Shown here piece after piece: positions 1 to 9,625 of a stretch of 64,000 bases of DNA. The notes under the pieces were generated by a model, which worked only from the letters and a program-made list of their open reading frames with translations, was not told the DNA's origin and did no database searches. The stretch covers positions 37,501 through 101,500 of the forward strand of contig WBZZ01002351.1 in assembly GCA_019918135.1 (NCBI GenBank). The letters run 5' to 3'. The DNA is from Paulinella micropora. Its lineage: Eukaryota > Cercozoa > Imbricatea > Euglyphida > Paulinellidae. Each line of letters starts with the position of its first letter. Within the stretch, counting starts at the first letter, position 1. The translations under genes and the position numbers were made by a program.

Positions 1-51
1 ATATATCGACAATTTAATATTTTTCTAATATTTTATATCACCATTGATATA

Positions 52-999
52 ATGCCACCACCCTTACCATCAGCACCAAGACCAAGCGAAAATGTGAGGG
101 AACTATTGAAAACTAGAGCACATTTACGCGAAACTAAGACAAGCGAACCAAGACGACGGGAGGTAAAACTTATTGAATTAAGACCAAAGCGAAATAGAAC
201 CTTAAATTCATACACATACACTCTTAGAAAACTAGATGTAAATTTTTATGATATGGATGCGATTGAATTTCATATTATGAGAGCAGTAAAAGACGCTAGA
301 ACCAGAGGTATGACAAACGAAGCAAGTATTCACGTCAAATTTTCTTATAATACGGACATTAATGACGAAAAGTGGTTTAAATGGCAAACTTTCAATGCCG
401 TAAAGATAAAGAATGTTGAAAATTTATTTAATGCCATTTATCTATTCAATGAGGAAAATATTGAAGCCAGTGCTAACGGATATGACAGATTTATTCATCT
501 TATTAGAATTGAAATTATCCAAGAAAACGGAGGCGGGTGTAATACTTCAGGAAGGGATAAAAAACATAGAACAGATGAAGGAATACATATTAATCCACGA
601 AGTAGAGGTAATAATTGTTTCTTTCAAGTCAATAAAAAGATATTAAAATTTGATATTAACAAAAACAAGTGTAATGAAATTAGAAAAGAATTTAATCTTG
701 AACCTAATTCATTCATACCTTTCTCGGTTGTTTTTGAAATATTGAAAAAATATTGTATTGAAGGCAAGTATTTTGAAATAACTGATGCGACAACAAAACA
801 AACTTTCAAAAACTTTGAAGACCCTTTAATTACTGCTGATGTGCTTTGTTATCTCAAAGAAAATCATTATTTAGGGTTTATAATAAGAAACAAAAGAAAT
901 GCCCCGATTGTTATAAAACATACTTTGATAAACATACTTGTAATGAAGATAGACAATCTTATGTGGATGCGATGTTTAGAAACGAGAGAAAATTATTAA
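52..999 (+). CDS. ORF at the 5' side of the polymerase gene (element A)
   Basis: 315-residue Lys/Asn/Glu-rich reading frame opening at an ATG that follows an AT-rich stretch (GATATAATG). It lies directly before the DNA polymerase domains. In protein-primed polymerases of Polintons and PLVs a long, poorly conserved N-terminal region precedes the exonuclease, and this ORF is placed where that region is expected. No catalytic motif was seen in it. Assignment as part of the polymerase locus rests on position only. Confidence 0.5.
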   Translation: MPPPLPSAPRPSENVRELLKTRAHLRETKTSEPRRREVKLIELRPKRNRTLNSYTYTLRKLDVNFYDMDAIEFHIMRAVKDARTRGMTNEASIHVKFSYNTDINDEKWFKWQTFNAVKIKNVENLFNAIYLFNEENIEASANGYDRFIHLIRIEIIQENGGGCNTSGRDKKHRTDEGIHINPRSRGNNCFFQVNKKILKFDINKNKCNEIRKEFNLEPNSFIPFSVVFEILKKYCIEGKYFEITDATTKQTFKNFEDPLITADVLCYLKENHYLGFIIRNKRNAPIVIKHTLINILVMKIDNLMWMRCLETRENY

Positions 1000-2951
1000 C
1001 TAGATTTGTTGAAATGAAATACAACAATGAAGATGAGGTTTTTCATTACGACCTTGAGACATTTACAAATCAACAAGAATTACACACGCCTTATATAGCA
1101 GGTTATACAATTTCAGATATTGGTTTTAAATATGTCGCTGGTGATGATTGTATTTCAAAATTAATAGATATTATCTTTGAATATGCGGAAGAATTAAAAA
1201 ACAAAAATCCAGAAGCGACATTATATGTTAATGGTTTTAATGGTAGTAAGTTTGACCACTACTTCCTTCAAAAAGAATTTATCAAAAGAAAAATAAAAGA
1301 TACTCCTTTGATTAATAATGGGGCTATTATCTCATTGGAATACAAGAACATAAAATTTTGGGATATGTGTAAGCACACTGAAGGGAGCCTTAAAAAGAAC
1401 CTTGAAACATTGGGTTGTAATGTTTTGAAAGGTGATTTTGACCATAGCAAAGCGAAGCGATGGGAAGAGATGGACGAGGAAACCAAAAAAGAATGTTTAG
1501 TGTATTTAGAAAAGGATGTAATTGGGCTAAAGGAATTACACGACACACTCAACAAACAGACATTTAACGAACATAAAACTAATATAACAAAGTTTATCTC
1601 TACTTCGTCTCTTACATTCAATTTATGGAAAAAGAAAATTGGCAAAAAATACAAAATCTATCTTCCAAAATTAAAACAAGAAAGAGATTTTAGAAGAGCG
1701 GTATATGGCGCTAGAACTTACCCAAGCAAAAGAAGATTTATCTCTGAGCAATATGAAAAATATAAAAGAGGCGAAATAAGTTTTGATGAGATTGTTGATT
1801 ATCTCATTGATGCCGATGTTGTAAGTCTTTATCCAACTGCGATGCTTGAATTATTTATGACGGGCAAAATAATAGAACACAACAAACCAACAGAAAAAAT
1901 GTTGGGTAAATTAGGTATATGGAATGTTGATTACATATCACCAAAAAACCTTTTACACCCGCGAGTTCCATACAGAGAGAACAAAGGTTGTTTAAAGTGG
2001 GAATTAAGGGATATGAAAGACCAATGGCTAACTTCTATAGATATTGAAGATATGATTGAACTTGGATATCAAGTCAAAGTCAATCGTGGATATTACACAG
2101 AGGGAGCAGAACCAGTATTCAAAGACTACATTTTGGAATTATTCAAGAAAAAACAAAACTCAAAGAAAGGCACTCCACAATATCTATTAGCGAAGTTGTT
2201 TATGAATGCTTTATACGGGAAGACAATTCAAAGACCGATAAACTCAGTGAGTAAATATATTTCTAAAAATCACAAGTACTGGAAATTCTGGGCTAAACAC
2301 GTAATAACCGATATTGAAAAATTCAATGACGAACTTTGGCTTATTACAGGAACCCCACGCGACGAACAATTGATAGAAGAAAAAATTACAAAGCCTACAC
2401 AATATGGAGCCTTCATATTAGCATACAGCCGACGAATTATGTATAAGTATATGACTGAGGCTAACCCAGACAACAACCAAGACAATGACTATTATTATAC
2501 AGACACAGACAGCATTCAAAGCCATGTAAGAAATATTGAACGGATAAAGAGATTTAGAGATAAAACAATCGGAGGAATGGATGATGACCTTGGAACTGGT
2601 TGCAAAATAATAAAAGGTTTATGGATAGCACCCAAGTTATATATGTTAGAGTATGTAAAGAAGGATGATAAAGAAACACACTTCCATTTCAGAAGTAAAG
2701 GCTTAGACTTAAAGAAATTAAATCCTGCTTCATATGAATTAATGGACAAGGGTGAAAGCCTAACAAACACGAGAGACTTTATAATGAAGAAGATACACAC
2801 AAATAGAAACAGCAAACAGCAACACATTGAACACTTTAGTATACAACACCAAAAGAATGTAGTAAAAGTCGTTAATAAATCGCGATGGTGTGGGAGAAAC
2901 TTCTACACAGATAATGATAGTATCCCTTACGGATATCAAACGATGTTTTAG
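846..2951 (+). CDS. polB: Protein-primed family B DNA polymerase (element A)
   Basis: Replicative polymerase of the Polinton/PLV class. Visible in order: a Cys/His cluster (CPDCYKTYFDKHTC) near residue 20; exonuclease motif I (FHYDLETF, Asp69/Glu71); exonuclease II-like NGFNGSKFDHYF near 130-140; exonuclease III-like YLEKDVIGL near 220; polymerase motif A DADVVSLYPTAM near 320; motif B LFMNALYGKT near 450; and motif C YYTDTDS near 550. The long spacing between A and B fits the protein-primed branch with TPR insertions. The 3' end runs into a hairpin. Element B has no counterpart. The locus is a fossil gene that looks broken once. Confidence 0.92.
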   Translation: MLSQRKSLFRVYNKKQKKCPDCYKTYFDKHTCNEDRQSYVDAMFRNERKLLTRFVEMKYNNEDEVFHYDLETFTNQQELHTPYIAGYTISDIGFKYVAGDDCISKLIDIIFEYAEELKNKNPEATLYVNGFNGSKFDHYFLQKEFIKRKIKDTPLINNGAIISLEYKNIKFWDMCKHTEGSLKKNLETLGCNVLKGDFDHSKAKRWEEMDEETKKECLVYLEKDVIGLKELHDTLNKQTFNEHKTNITKFISTSSLTFNLWKKKIGKKYKIYLPKLKQERDFRRAVYGARTYPSKRRFISEQYEKYKRGEISFDEIVDYLIDADVVSLYPTAMLELFMTGKIIEHNKPTEKMLGKLGIWNVDYISPKNLLHPRVPYRENKGCLKWELRDMKDQWLTSIDIEDMIELGYQVKVNRGYYTEGAEPVFKDYILELFKKKQNSKKGTPQYLLAKLFMNALYGKTIQRPINSVSKYISKNHKYWKFWAKHVITDIEKFNDELWLITGTPRDEQLIEEKITKPTQYGAFILAYSRRIMYKYMTEANPDNNQDNDYYYTDTDSIQSHVRNIERIKRFRDKTIGGMDDDLGTGCKIIKGLWIAPKLYMLEYVKKDDKETHFHFRSKGLDLKKLNPASYELMDKGESLTNTRDFIMKKIHTNRNSKQQHIEHFSIQHQKNVVKVVNKSRWCGRNFYTDNDSIPYGYQTMF

Positions 2952-2990
2952 AATAAGCGAGAGTGAAACGAAACCGCAATTCTAAAATAT
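2943..2990 (+). repeat. 3'-end hairpin, GAT[A/G]TT...AATATC family
   Basis: Inverted arms (GATGTTTTAGAAT at 2943-2955 and ATTCTAAAATATC near 2979-2990) enclose a purine-rich loop. The polymerase stop codon lies inside the left arm. This is one of nine hairpins of the same layout in element A, listed at 3789, 5233, 15889 and 16605. Position at a gene end suggests an mRNA 3'-processing or termination signal, as known for the mimivirus hairpin rule; that role is inference. Confidence 0.7.
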
Positions 2991-3037
2991 CAATTAATTA
3001 ATTTTTTTCTATAAAATATATACCATATACTATACCA

Positions 3038-3324
3038 ATGACCACCCTCACCAGACTATGTGAGAAGTTTGAGAAACTCTCTATTGAAAATAAAAAAGAA
3101 ACATTTTCTCTTACCGATGTTAAAAGATAATTAACGACGAAATTCAAATGATTGAAAAGAGAAAGGAAGGCAAGCCAAGGGATATTTTTCCATTTGGTAA
3201 GTATAAAGGTAAGAAAATTCAAGATGTAGCGGTTATTGACAAACCATACCTTGAATGGGTTATGAAACAGCCGTGGTTTGAGAAATTTACCGACATTAAA
3301 AGTGAAGTAAAAAAATACATTTAA
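3038..3324 (+). CDS. Small protein with GKYKG-x-DxAxxD-KPYLEW motif (element A)
   Basis: Short coding-like stretch missed by length cut-offs; the 3148-3324 part reads 58 residues from an ATG. It contains FPFGKYKGKKIQDVA followed by DKPYLEWVMKQPWF, a motif arrangement also present at the end of the next gene (KYKKMKIEDVAKIDKPYLEY). It resembles the short DUF3820-type domains found in phages and large DNA viruses. An upstream ATG at 3038 follows TATA-like sequence. Function unknown; the stretch looks broken once. Confidence 0.5.
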
Positions 3325-3349
3325 TAAAAATTATTTTGTAGTATATATC

Positions 3350-3790
3350 ATGACTGACCTAAACACCAAACAGGACTACTTGAATGAAATTGAAAAATGG
3401 AACCTTGACAACGAAATAAAAAAGCCAACGATTAAATGGACTAAGCCAGACATTGTATCTTTCTATGAGCAATACAAGCCGAGGGAGGATAATGTGAAAG
3501 TAGTTATCCCATTGGAAAAAATAATTGATGACGAGCCAAGCACCCCATTCAAGGCAACTGATTTGAAAGAGACTGGAATTACCGAAATAAAGGCTAATGT
3601 AGGCGAAGAGATGGTGAATGCTACATGTACAGAAGAAGGATGTATATTAAAGAAAGATGTTGTTCTTCAATATGGTAAGTATAAAAAAATGAAAATTGAA
3701 GATGTTGCTAAGATTGATAAACCATACCTTGAATATTTAATTCAACAACCTTATTTTAATAACAAAGATGCGGTAAAAAAATATCTCTGA
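3350..3790 (+). CDS. Hypothetical protein, GKYK-motif C-terminus (element A)
   Basis: 146 residues. The ATG sits a few bases after TAGTATATATC, a TATA-type leader seen before many genes of both elements. The N-terminal part (KQDYLNEIEKW, KPDIVSFYEQY) and a central FKATDLKETGITEIKANVGE match the 24086 locus of element B closely. The C-terminal third carries the YGKYKKMKIEDVA/KPYLEYLIQQPYF motif. Its conservation in two elements with unrelated replication genes suggests a core function, but none can be assigned. The stop codon begins the hairpin at 3789. Confidence 0.7.
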   Translation: MTDLNTKQDYLNEIEKWNLDNEIKKPTIKWTKPDIVSFYEQYKPREDNVKVVIPLEKIIDDEPSTPFKATDLKETGITEIKANVGEEMVNATCTEEGCILKKDVVLQYGKYKKMKIEDVAKIDKPYLEYLIQQPYFNNKDAVKKYL

Positions 3791-3990
3791 TATTCGTAAA
3801 TCCACACTCCCGCTACCGCTCCCGTGTGTTTTACGAACATCGCTTTCAGCTTATTATTTTTTTTTTATTTACTTCACTTTTGAACGATGTTTATGAATAT
3901 CTCAAACATGTTTGAGATTGCGAGAATGAGCGTTATGTTGATTTTTATTTAAAATTCAACATTGGATGAAAGCGATGCTCATAAATATCT
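3789..3990. repeat. Pair of hairpins between convergent genes
   Basis: Two hairpins of the GAT[A/G]TT...AA[T/C]ATC family. The first, 3789-3841, has 12-nt arms (GATATTCGTAAA / TTTACGAACATC) around a GC-richer loop with CACAC/GTGTG. The second, about 3881-3990, has arms GATGTTTATGA / TCATAAATATC and holds a 20-nt perfect palindrome at 3899-3918. They lie between the 3' ends of the convergent 3350-3790 (+) and 4014-5231 (-) genes, so one hairpin falls at each mRNA end. No gene was seen in this gap. Confidence 0.75.
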
Positions 3991-4013
3991 ATATCTATTG
4001 GTCTTCTATGAAG

Positions 4014-5231
4014 TTAGCGATAATATTGACATTTCCTCCTCCACCAGCAGAGACAGACTTCTGCGTAAAAGTTAACATCACTCGGCCATAGGTATATATC
4101 ATAACTTCTAAGATTGATTTGTTGAGTTGATTGAGAATTTACATATAGTTTAAAAATTGTTGTTCCGTTTGCGATAGCACTCGCCTTTGTGTCAGTATCT
4201 ACAATTGAATACTTAGAATCAACATCTGCAAAACCTGCTCCAGTTAGTGTTCCATTTAATACCATTCTGACAACATTTGACTTAGTATCTTCATTTGTAA
4301 TACTTATCAAAGTGGGATAAACATTTGAATAATTTGCTAAATTAGCACCGCCAACATCAAATAACGCTTTGTTTCTTATACTAAAAATAGGACTTTCAGT
4401 GGTGTTTGCCGCTTTACTTCCTTCCACTTCGTTTGTTATACTTGTGTTTATCGTATTTGTTCCCTCAATGAATAAACTAGCACTCGCTGTTTTAAGTGAT
4501 TGTATTCCAGTCTTTGCATCATTTCTAATTACTGCCGTAAAAGGTAATGTTGTATTTCGCAGGCTTACACCATTATTAGCATTCGCATACTCAATCATAT
4601 GAACTAATTGAAATAATCCTGTTATGGGATTTTCAATATAAAACTTAATAGCACCAAACCCAAGATACTGAAATTGAATTTGAAATACATTTCCTTTGTC
4701 CCAATTTAATAAAGGCATAGCATAATTTCCATCGCAAGGGTCGTCCCAGTCTTCTTGGTCAATATAATCTACAGCACCTCCCGCACAATGTGCAATATTC
4801 ATTCCTGCTTGATTTTTGTAAAAATAAAATCCATCGTTAAGGTCATTTCCTATTCCAATAAATGAATAGTAATCTTTTGTATCATCCGTTGTCCATATAG
4901 CAGTAAAGCGGGCTAGGACACCCATTCCAGTTCTATATTTTATTCTCCTTTTACTTACCAGTCTAGCATCTGCCGTAGCATCAGCAGTTGTTTTGAATTC
5001 AGCCATATTATTCAAAAATGACACAGACGATTTTGTTTCTGTTTTTGTCCATATCCTAGTATTAATGGTATATGGAAAGATTTCTTGTAAAACTTGCGTT
5101 AATTGACCTACTACTGATTCGCCAAAAGCGGTTTTTGAATTATTTGTTTCAATATTGCCATCATATCCAACGCTGACATTTATAAATTCGCCGTCAGGAT
5201 TTTCTGCGATTAAGTTTCTCTGGTGGGGCAT
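4014..5231 (-). CDS. Putative virion surface/spike protein (element A)
   Basis: About 405 residues from the ATG at 5231 (MPHQRNLIAEN). That ATG is preferred because sequence further upstream is a hairpin and the longer frame starts at GTG. It shares a scaffold with the 37357-38588 locus of element B: INTR(I/F)xxKTET, then (K/R)YR(T/S)GMGVLARF, a GIGN/GIGT stretch and a late SIRNKALF / TIRNRATF motif. Beta-rich Thr/Asn/Gly composition fits an exposed capsid protein. No enzymatic motif. Spike or decoration role is inferred from the context next to the capsid genes. Confidence 0.6.
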   Translation of the reverse strand: MPHQRNLIAENPDGEFINVSVGYDGNIETNNSKTAFGESVVGQLTQVLQEIFPYTINTRIWTKTETKSSVSFLNNMAEFKTTADATADARLVSKRRIKYRTGMGVLARFTAIWTTDDTKDYYSFIGIGNDLNDGFYFYKNQAGMNIAHCAGGAVDYIDQEDWDDPCDGNYAMPLLNWDKGNVFQIQFQYLGFGAIKFYIENPITGLFQLVHMIEYANANNGVSLRNTTLPFTAVIRNDAKTGIQSLKTASASLFIEGTNTINTSITNEVEGSKAANTTESPIFSIRNKALFDVGGANLANYSNVYPTLISITNEDTKSNVVRMVLNGTLTGAGFADVDSKYSIVDTDTKASAIANGTTIFKLYVNSQSTQQINLRSYDIYLWPSDVNFYAEVCLCWWRRKCQYYR

Positions 5232-5232
5232 T

Positions 5233-5373
5233 GATATTTTATAATGACGCTCACGTTTCACTCACGCTTATTATAAAATATCGTTTTTTTAATATCAAAA
5301 AATAAATATTTTACTTTTCACGATATTTGTAAAGCACACGAAAGCGAAGCGAAAGTGTGAATTTACAAATATC
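5233..5373. repeat. Pair of hairpins between two minus-strand genes
   Basis: 5233-5282: arms GATATTTTATAAT / ATTATAAAATATC. 5322-5373: arms GATATTTGTAAA / TTTACAAATATC enclosing CACACGAAAGCGAAGCG and GTGTG. The second begins on the last base of the stop codon of the major capsid gene (read on the minus strand). The first abuts the start of the spike gene. Same design as the other hairpins of element A. Confidence 0.75.
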
Positions 5374-6854
5374 TAAGACATCAAAATTTCAATTCCCTTA
5401 ACAAGCACACTTCGTTGAAGAATGGCGAATGTGTAATGGTTAAGATTAGTTATGCCACCACCACTTGCATTAGGACTTGTAGTTGAAACAAATTCATATC
5501 GTCGTTCAGTGTCAAGGCTCAAACCGCTCATCTCATAGCCGTCGGTGTCCTTATCGCACAGCGGGCGGTTATTGTCCCAAGTTTCTACGTGGAACCAGTT
5601 GTAGTGATAGACGTCGCTGTTTAGGATAGCACTTCCCTTCAACTTATCCTTCAAAATCGTATAGTCTTCATTCTCAGATGTGTCAATGTCAAATTGTTGA
5701 AGGCGTGTACCATCAAGTGTTGTATAATAACTAATAATTTTAGCATCTGCCCTGTTGTCATTATCAAAAGAAGTATTAGCACTCTCAGTGAAATGAAATG
5801 CTGAAGTATAAATACGACGAATTCTTTCACCCTGCGAGCGATTCATCTTAATAACATAATTTTGACTTTGTGTTGAGAGGCTCTGCTTCCAAGCGATAGG
5901 ATACTCAATCTTAAATGGAAAGCCTTCACCCGCAATCTTTTGCTGGACACCGAGGATAACATTCGGGTCAGTCTCAACAGCAAGGAATAGATTTAGGTTA
6001 TAGACGATAGCACCAGAGGTCGTAGCGGCAGCACCAGTTGAAATAGAACTCGCATTAGTGCCATAGAATGAAGAGCGGTTGGTTTCAGCCCAAACAATCC
6101 GCAAATCCAAAATTTCATTAAATCCAATAGTCTTATCCAGTTCGAAAATAGTACCAAACAGCATACCCAAAGGAAACTTAACATTAATAACAGGGGTAGC
6201 AGTATTATCACCACCGCCTTCAAAATACTTAGCCTCCTCGAAAGGAACATTAACAATGCTATAGGTTCCAGCAGTGCTATCAGCGAGAGCGGTATCATCG
6301 TGGCGACGGGCATTAACAAGAGGCACTTTGTAGTTTGCTTGAACTGCAGCCTTAAGACCTGCTACATCTGCTGCATCAGTAATTGCCTTTCTTTCTGCTA
6401 CACTTCCGATTTCAACTTTTCCTGCATTACACTTTTGAAGCATAGCACCGCTAGCCACACCAGCACCATGATTTTCAAGTGCCATAAATTTTTCATACTT
6501 CATTTCTGGTTTCCATATCACCTTAGTGTAGTTCCCCACATGTTGAAGATTACACAGATACTGCCCGCTTTGGCTTCGCAATTCAATAGTTTTAATCATA
6601 GACAGACAATCCATATAGATACGATTGTAGCGACCCGCACCACCCGCACCAGACGGAGTGTAAGTAAATCGCAACACACTCCTCGCAAGGTTCAAAGGAC
6701 GAGTAGGAATTTCAAATGTGTTTTCCATACCACCAGCAGTAGTAAGCGCGACAGGTTGCGAGCCTTCACGGGTGGTAAGTTTGCTTAATTCATACTTACC
6801 AGTGAGTAGTTCCTTAGTCTGATGGACTAATTCTCCTCCGTATTGGACAGGCAT
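5373..6854 (-). CDS. Major capsid protein candidate, double jelly-roll type (element A)
   Basis: 493 residues starting MPVQYGGELVHQTKELLTG. Length, composition and position (upstream of a minor capsid and a maturation protease gene) fit the major capsid proteins of PLVs and virophages, which assemble the icosahedral shell. Seen: an N-terminal EGSQPVALTTAGGMENTFEIP stretch, long beta-rich segments, an aromatic-rich C-terminal half and a hydrophobic C-terminus (FAILQRSVLVKGIEILMS). The reading frame is open throughout. Little direct identity to the capsid gene of element B is visible, so the two belong to different capsid lineages. Call is by length, context and composition, not alignment. Confidence 0.72.
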   Translation of the reverse strand: MPVQYGGELVHQTKELLTGKYELSKLTTREGSQPVALTTAGGMENTFEIPTRPLNLARSVLRFTYTPSGAGGAGRYNRIYMDCLSMIKTIELRSQSGQYLCNLQHVGNYTKVIWKPEMKYEKFMALENHGAGVASGAMLQKCNAGKVEIGSVAERKAITDAADVAGLKAAVQANYKVPLVNARRHDDTALADSTAGTYSIVNVPFEEAKYFEGGGDNTATPVINVKFPLGMLFGTIFELDKTIGFNEILDLRIVWAETNRSSFYGTNASSISTGAAATTSGAIVYNLNLFLAVETDPNVILGVQQKIAGEGFPFKIEYPIAWKQSLSTQSQNYVIKMNRSQGERIRRIYTSAFHFTESANTSFDNDNRADAKIISYYTTLDGTRLQQFDIDTSENEDYTILKDKLKGSAILNSDVYHYNWFHVETWDNNRPLCDKDTDGYEMSGLSLDTERRYEFVSTTSPNASGGGITNLNHYTFAILQRSVLVKGIEILMS

Positions 6855-6939
6855 TTTTTTTCTTTTTTTGACGTAGCGTAAATAAACTAATTCACGAGAA
6901 TATATCTATAGAAAAAATAATTAAATCAAAATTAAAATA

Positions 6940-7752
6940 TCACCTCGCTTTCAACAGATTGAAGAATGAATTAAATAAACTAAAGTAATTAGTTTCACGA
7001 TAAACCAATAATGTCATAACTATTCCCAAACCATTAAGATTTATTGCTTGGTCGTTTTCGTCCGTCAAGTAAAACCTGAATACATTGTTTGAACTCGCAG
7101 ATAATGTTTTCCCGTATTCACTACCAGAGCCGTCATAAATGACAGAACCAAATGGAATTTCGTTGGCAGTGTATATTTCTTGTAGCACATGATTATCTCC
7201 TTCATTCACTAAGTCTGATTGAAGATACAAAGTTTTTTCACCAGTTAGAATAATTACATTTGGCGATTTAATTAAATCATTAGCAAAGAAATATGTTGAA
7301 TTTCTATCAAAACCCATAACCTCGTGAATGCGGGTATCGGCATCAAATATAAACCGCGGTTGAATACCTTTATTCTCTGACACACTGAATGTTAATTTGC
7401 CGTCCTCTGGTTCTATGTTGGTATTATTACTGGATACAACATAAGTATAATTATTTGGGCTGTCTGCGGTTAGCGCCTCAGATAGTTTATTTTTTAAGTT
7501 GTTCATTGTGTAGTTGCCCTCAGGTATCGTAATTAAGGCCTCATATCCGTCTTTGCTAAGTGTAAAGGTATTATATGGTGAAGCCACAGAGTAATACGAC
7601 TTCGGCACATAGATATGAAGAATTTTGCAGTGAGTTGGATTGTCTAGTGATTTTAAGTTTATCTCGTGTGTAAAATCTGAGTCTGTGCCAGTTATTCGGT
7701 TTTTGCTATTTATGTAATAGATACCACTACTTCGCCCACCTTTGTATTCCAT
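6940..7752 (-). CDS. Minor capsid (penton-type) protein candidate (element A)
   Basis: 270 residues, ATG preceded within a few bases by TATAATATAC. Begins with an INSKNR-type motif (YINSKNRITGTDSDFTHEI) followed by a strand-rich body containing IPEGNYTMNNLKNKL, MGFDRN and YLQSDLV. The same order (short N-terminal arm; Tyr/Thr-x-n-L-x-x-L; late IGL or GFD segment) is recognisable in the 36253 gene of element B. Lying next to the major capsid gene, it fits the single-jelly-roll minor capsid/penton protein of PLVs. Reading frame open throughout. Confidence 0.65.
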   Translation of the reverse strand: MEYKGGRSSGIYYINSKNRITGTDSDFTHEINLKSLDNPTHCKILHIYVPKSYYSVASPYNTFTLSKDGYEALITIPEGNYTMNNLKNKLSEALTADSPNNYTYVVSSNNTNIEPEDGKLTFSVSENKGIQPRFIFDADTRIHEVMGFDRNSTYFFANDLIKSPNVIILTGEKTLYLQSDLVNEGDNHVLQEIYTANEIPFGSVIYDGSGSEYGKTLSASSNNVFRFYLTDENDQAINLNGLGIVMTLLVYRETNYFSLFNSFFNLLKAR

Positions 7753-7773
7753 TGTATATTATACGAATAATTT

Positions 7774-8838
7774 TTATATGAATGTATTAAATCCCTCACC
7801 ATCTCCATATCCATTTTGTGCTTTTAACTTTTCTGCTTCGTCTTCTTTTAGGTCTGTGAAACCACTGGCGAATTTAAACCTTACACCTTTCGCCCGCTCC
7901 ATTAAAAACCTCATAGCAAACCATCCGCAGGTATCACTGGTATCGCTCTGCTCTTTTACTTGATTAACCTTCATTAATAAATAACTATCGGGGTGGCTTT
8001 TATCAATTAGTTGTTTCATTTGTTGTTGAAAGTCTTCCGTTGGTTGGTAAAGCGCTAATGGGTCATACACTTCAACACTTCTGTCTTTATCCAGACTTAC
8101 CCATATAGCAATCCAATGAGACCCCACTTGTTTGTGATTATCTAAATTCATAATAAATCCGTATCGCTTTCTTTTTTCTGGATTTAGTTTGTAGATTTCA
8201 TCGCTGGCTATTGCTCCGAGATACCATCCATATTTTTTCATTATATCATCTATTTCATTAGTCATTAATCCCCGCCCCTCACCCTCTTGTTGCTCTGGTT
8301 GCTGTGGCGTCTCCGCGACGCTCGGGGGTATGGTTGTCTCTGGTTGCTCTGGCTGTGGTTGCTCTGGTTGCTGTGGCTGTGGCTCTGGCTGTGGTTGTTC
8401 TAATGATGCGGTAATCGTAGGGGGTATGGTAGGGGGTGGCATCCCTTCATCAACATTTAAATCCGATGAAACTTGTTTATCCACATTGGGGTCTATAGTC
8501 ATTTTGTTCGTTAGAGTATTTACAAAATTATGTTTGTTCATTGTATGTTTCCAATCTTTGCGGGATAGATATTTTTTAATTGTTTTTATTGAAAATACCT
8601 TATCAATTAATTCTTCTAATGTCTTCGCTCCAGTGTCTACGCGACGCTTGGGGGTATGGTTGTCTCCGCGACGCTCGGGGGTATGGTAGGGGGTGAAATC
8701 CCCTCCAGTACCTTTTTGCTTATAATCTCCAATATTTTGGAGATACCCCATAAACTCTTCATATCTAGCATAATCCGCTACTTTTCTTTTTACGTTTTCC
8801 TTTTCATTTCCAACATCAATATTAAACCTTTTAATCAT
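7774..8838 (-). CDS. Adenain/Ulp1-like capsid maturation protease (element A)
   Basis: 354 residues. An N-terminal basic region and a Pro/Gln-rich linker (PQPEPQPQQPEQPQPEQPE) lead to a C-terminal cysteine protease domain. The likely catalytic triad is His242 (GSHWIAIWV), Asp259 (VEVYDPLA) and Cys304 (SDTCGWFAMRFL), the order and spacing of adenovirus protease and Ulp1 (C5/C48) families. In Polintons, virophages and PLVs this enzyme processes capsid proteins during assembly. The neighbouring capsid genes support the role. No counterpart was seen in element B. Confidence 0.85.
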   Translation of the reverse strand: MIKRFNIDVGNEKENVKRKVADYARYEEFMGYLQNIGDYKQKGTGGDFTPYHTPERRGDNHTPKRRVDTGAKTLEELIDKVFSIKTIKKYLSRKDWKHTMNKHNFVNTLTNKMTIDPNVDKQVSSDLNVDEGMPPPTIPPTITASLEQPQPEPQPQQPEQPQPEQPETTIPPSVAETPQQPEQQEGEGRGLMTNEIDDIMKKYGWYLGAIASDEIYKLNPEKRKRYGFIMNLDNHKQVGSHWIAIWVSLDKDRSVEVYDPLALYQPTEDFQQQMKQLIDKSHPDSYLLMKVNQVKEQSDTSDTCGWFAMRFLMERAKGVRFKFASGFTDLKEDEAEKLKAQNGYGDGEGFNTFI

Positions 8839-8870
8839 GTCAATAATCCACTTTGAAGTGTCTTTGTAAT

Positions 8871-9368
8871 TTAATTTTTTTGTCCATCACTATCTAGTCT
8901 CTTTTTTAAAGCCTGTGCTAACTCTTTTATAGTAATGTTTGGGTGATAAGTTTTTGAAAGTGCTGAGATTAAAAATTGATTAATTTGTAAATGTTCAAAA
9001 TGCTTACCCTTTTCTTTTGCTTTCTTTTCTTCCTTTTCAAGTTTTTCTTTATATTCTTCTGCTAACTTTTTCTGTTCTTCTAAAGATGTCGCTGTTGCTG
9101 TAGCCATCTGAATATCTTGACTGGCTTTTTGTAAGTCTTTACGACTCATCTTTTTTATGAACTTGTCTGTATATCCTGCTAATTTCAGTGTTTCAATATC
9201 TTTCTGCTTTTGCTTTTTTTCTTCCTCATATTGCTCTTTCGTTTTCAATGGTGCTTCATCTCCTAAATTAGGTAAGGGTGGTGCTTGGGGTGGTGCTCCT
9301 AATGGCGGTGCTTGTGGCGGTGCTCCAAATTGTGGCGGTGCTTGTGGCTGTCCATATTGTGGTGGCAT
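8871..9368 (-). CDS. Pro/Gln-rich then Lys/Glu coiled-coil protein (element A)
   Basis: 165 residues from the ATG at 9368: PQ/AP repeats, then a long Lys/Glu/Gln-rich helical segment suited to a coiled coil, and a small ordered C-terminus (LQINQFLISALSKTY). The frame stays open further upstream with the same Lys/Glu-rich character to about 9.64 kb, so the true start is uncertain and the locus looks broken. Position between protease and packaging genes suggests a virion core or scaffold protein; no family was recognised. Confidence 0.5.
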   Translation of the reverse strand: MPPQYGQPQAPPQFGAPPQAPPLGAPPQAPPLPNLGDEAPLKTKEQYEEEKKQKQKDIETLKLAGYTDKFIKKMSRKDLQKASQDIQMATATATSLEEQKKLAEEYKEKLEKEEKKAKEKGKHFEHLQINQFLISALSKTYHPNITIKELAQALKKRLDSDGQKN

Positions 9369-9625
9369 AATATATTGATATTGAACTGGTGGTAATGCTT
9401 GTATCCTATTTTTTCTGTCTTCTTCATATTTTACATCATCTATGAGTTTTTGCTCCCTTCTTAGTTCTCTGTCTTTTTGTTCTTGTCGTTCCTTGATATC
9501 GGATAGTTCATTGCGGTGTATCCTTGCTAACTCATCCTGCCTTTCCTTAGCATCTGCTATGTCTTTTCTTTCTTGCCTCTTCTTTTCTTCTTCAGCATCA
9601 ACTCGTGCTTTCTTTTCTTTTTTCT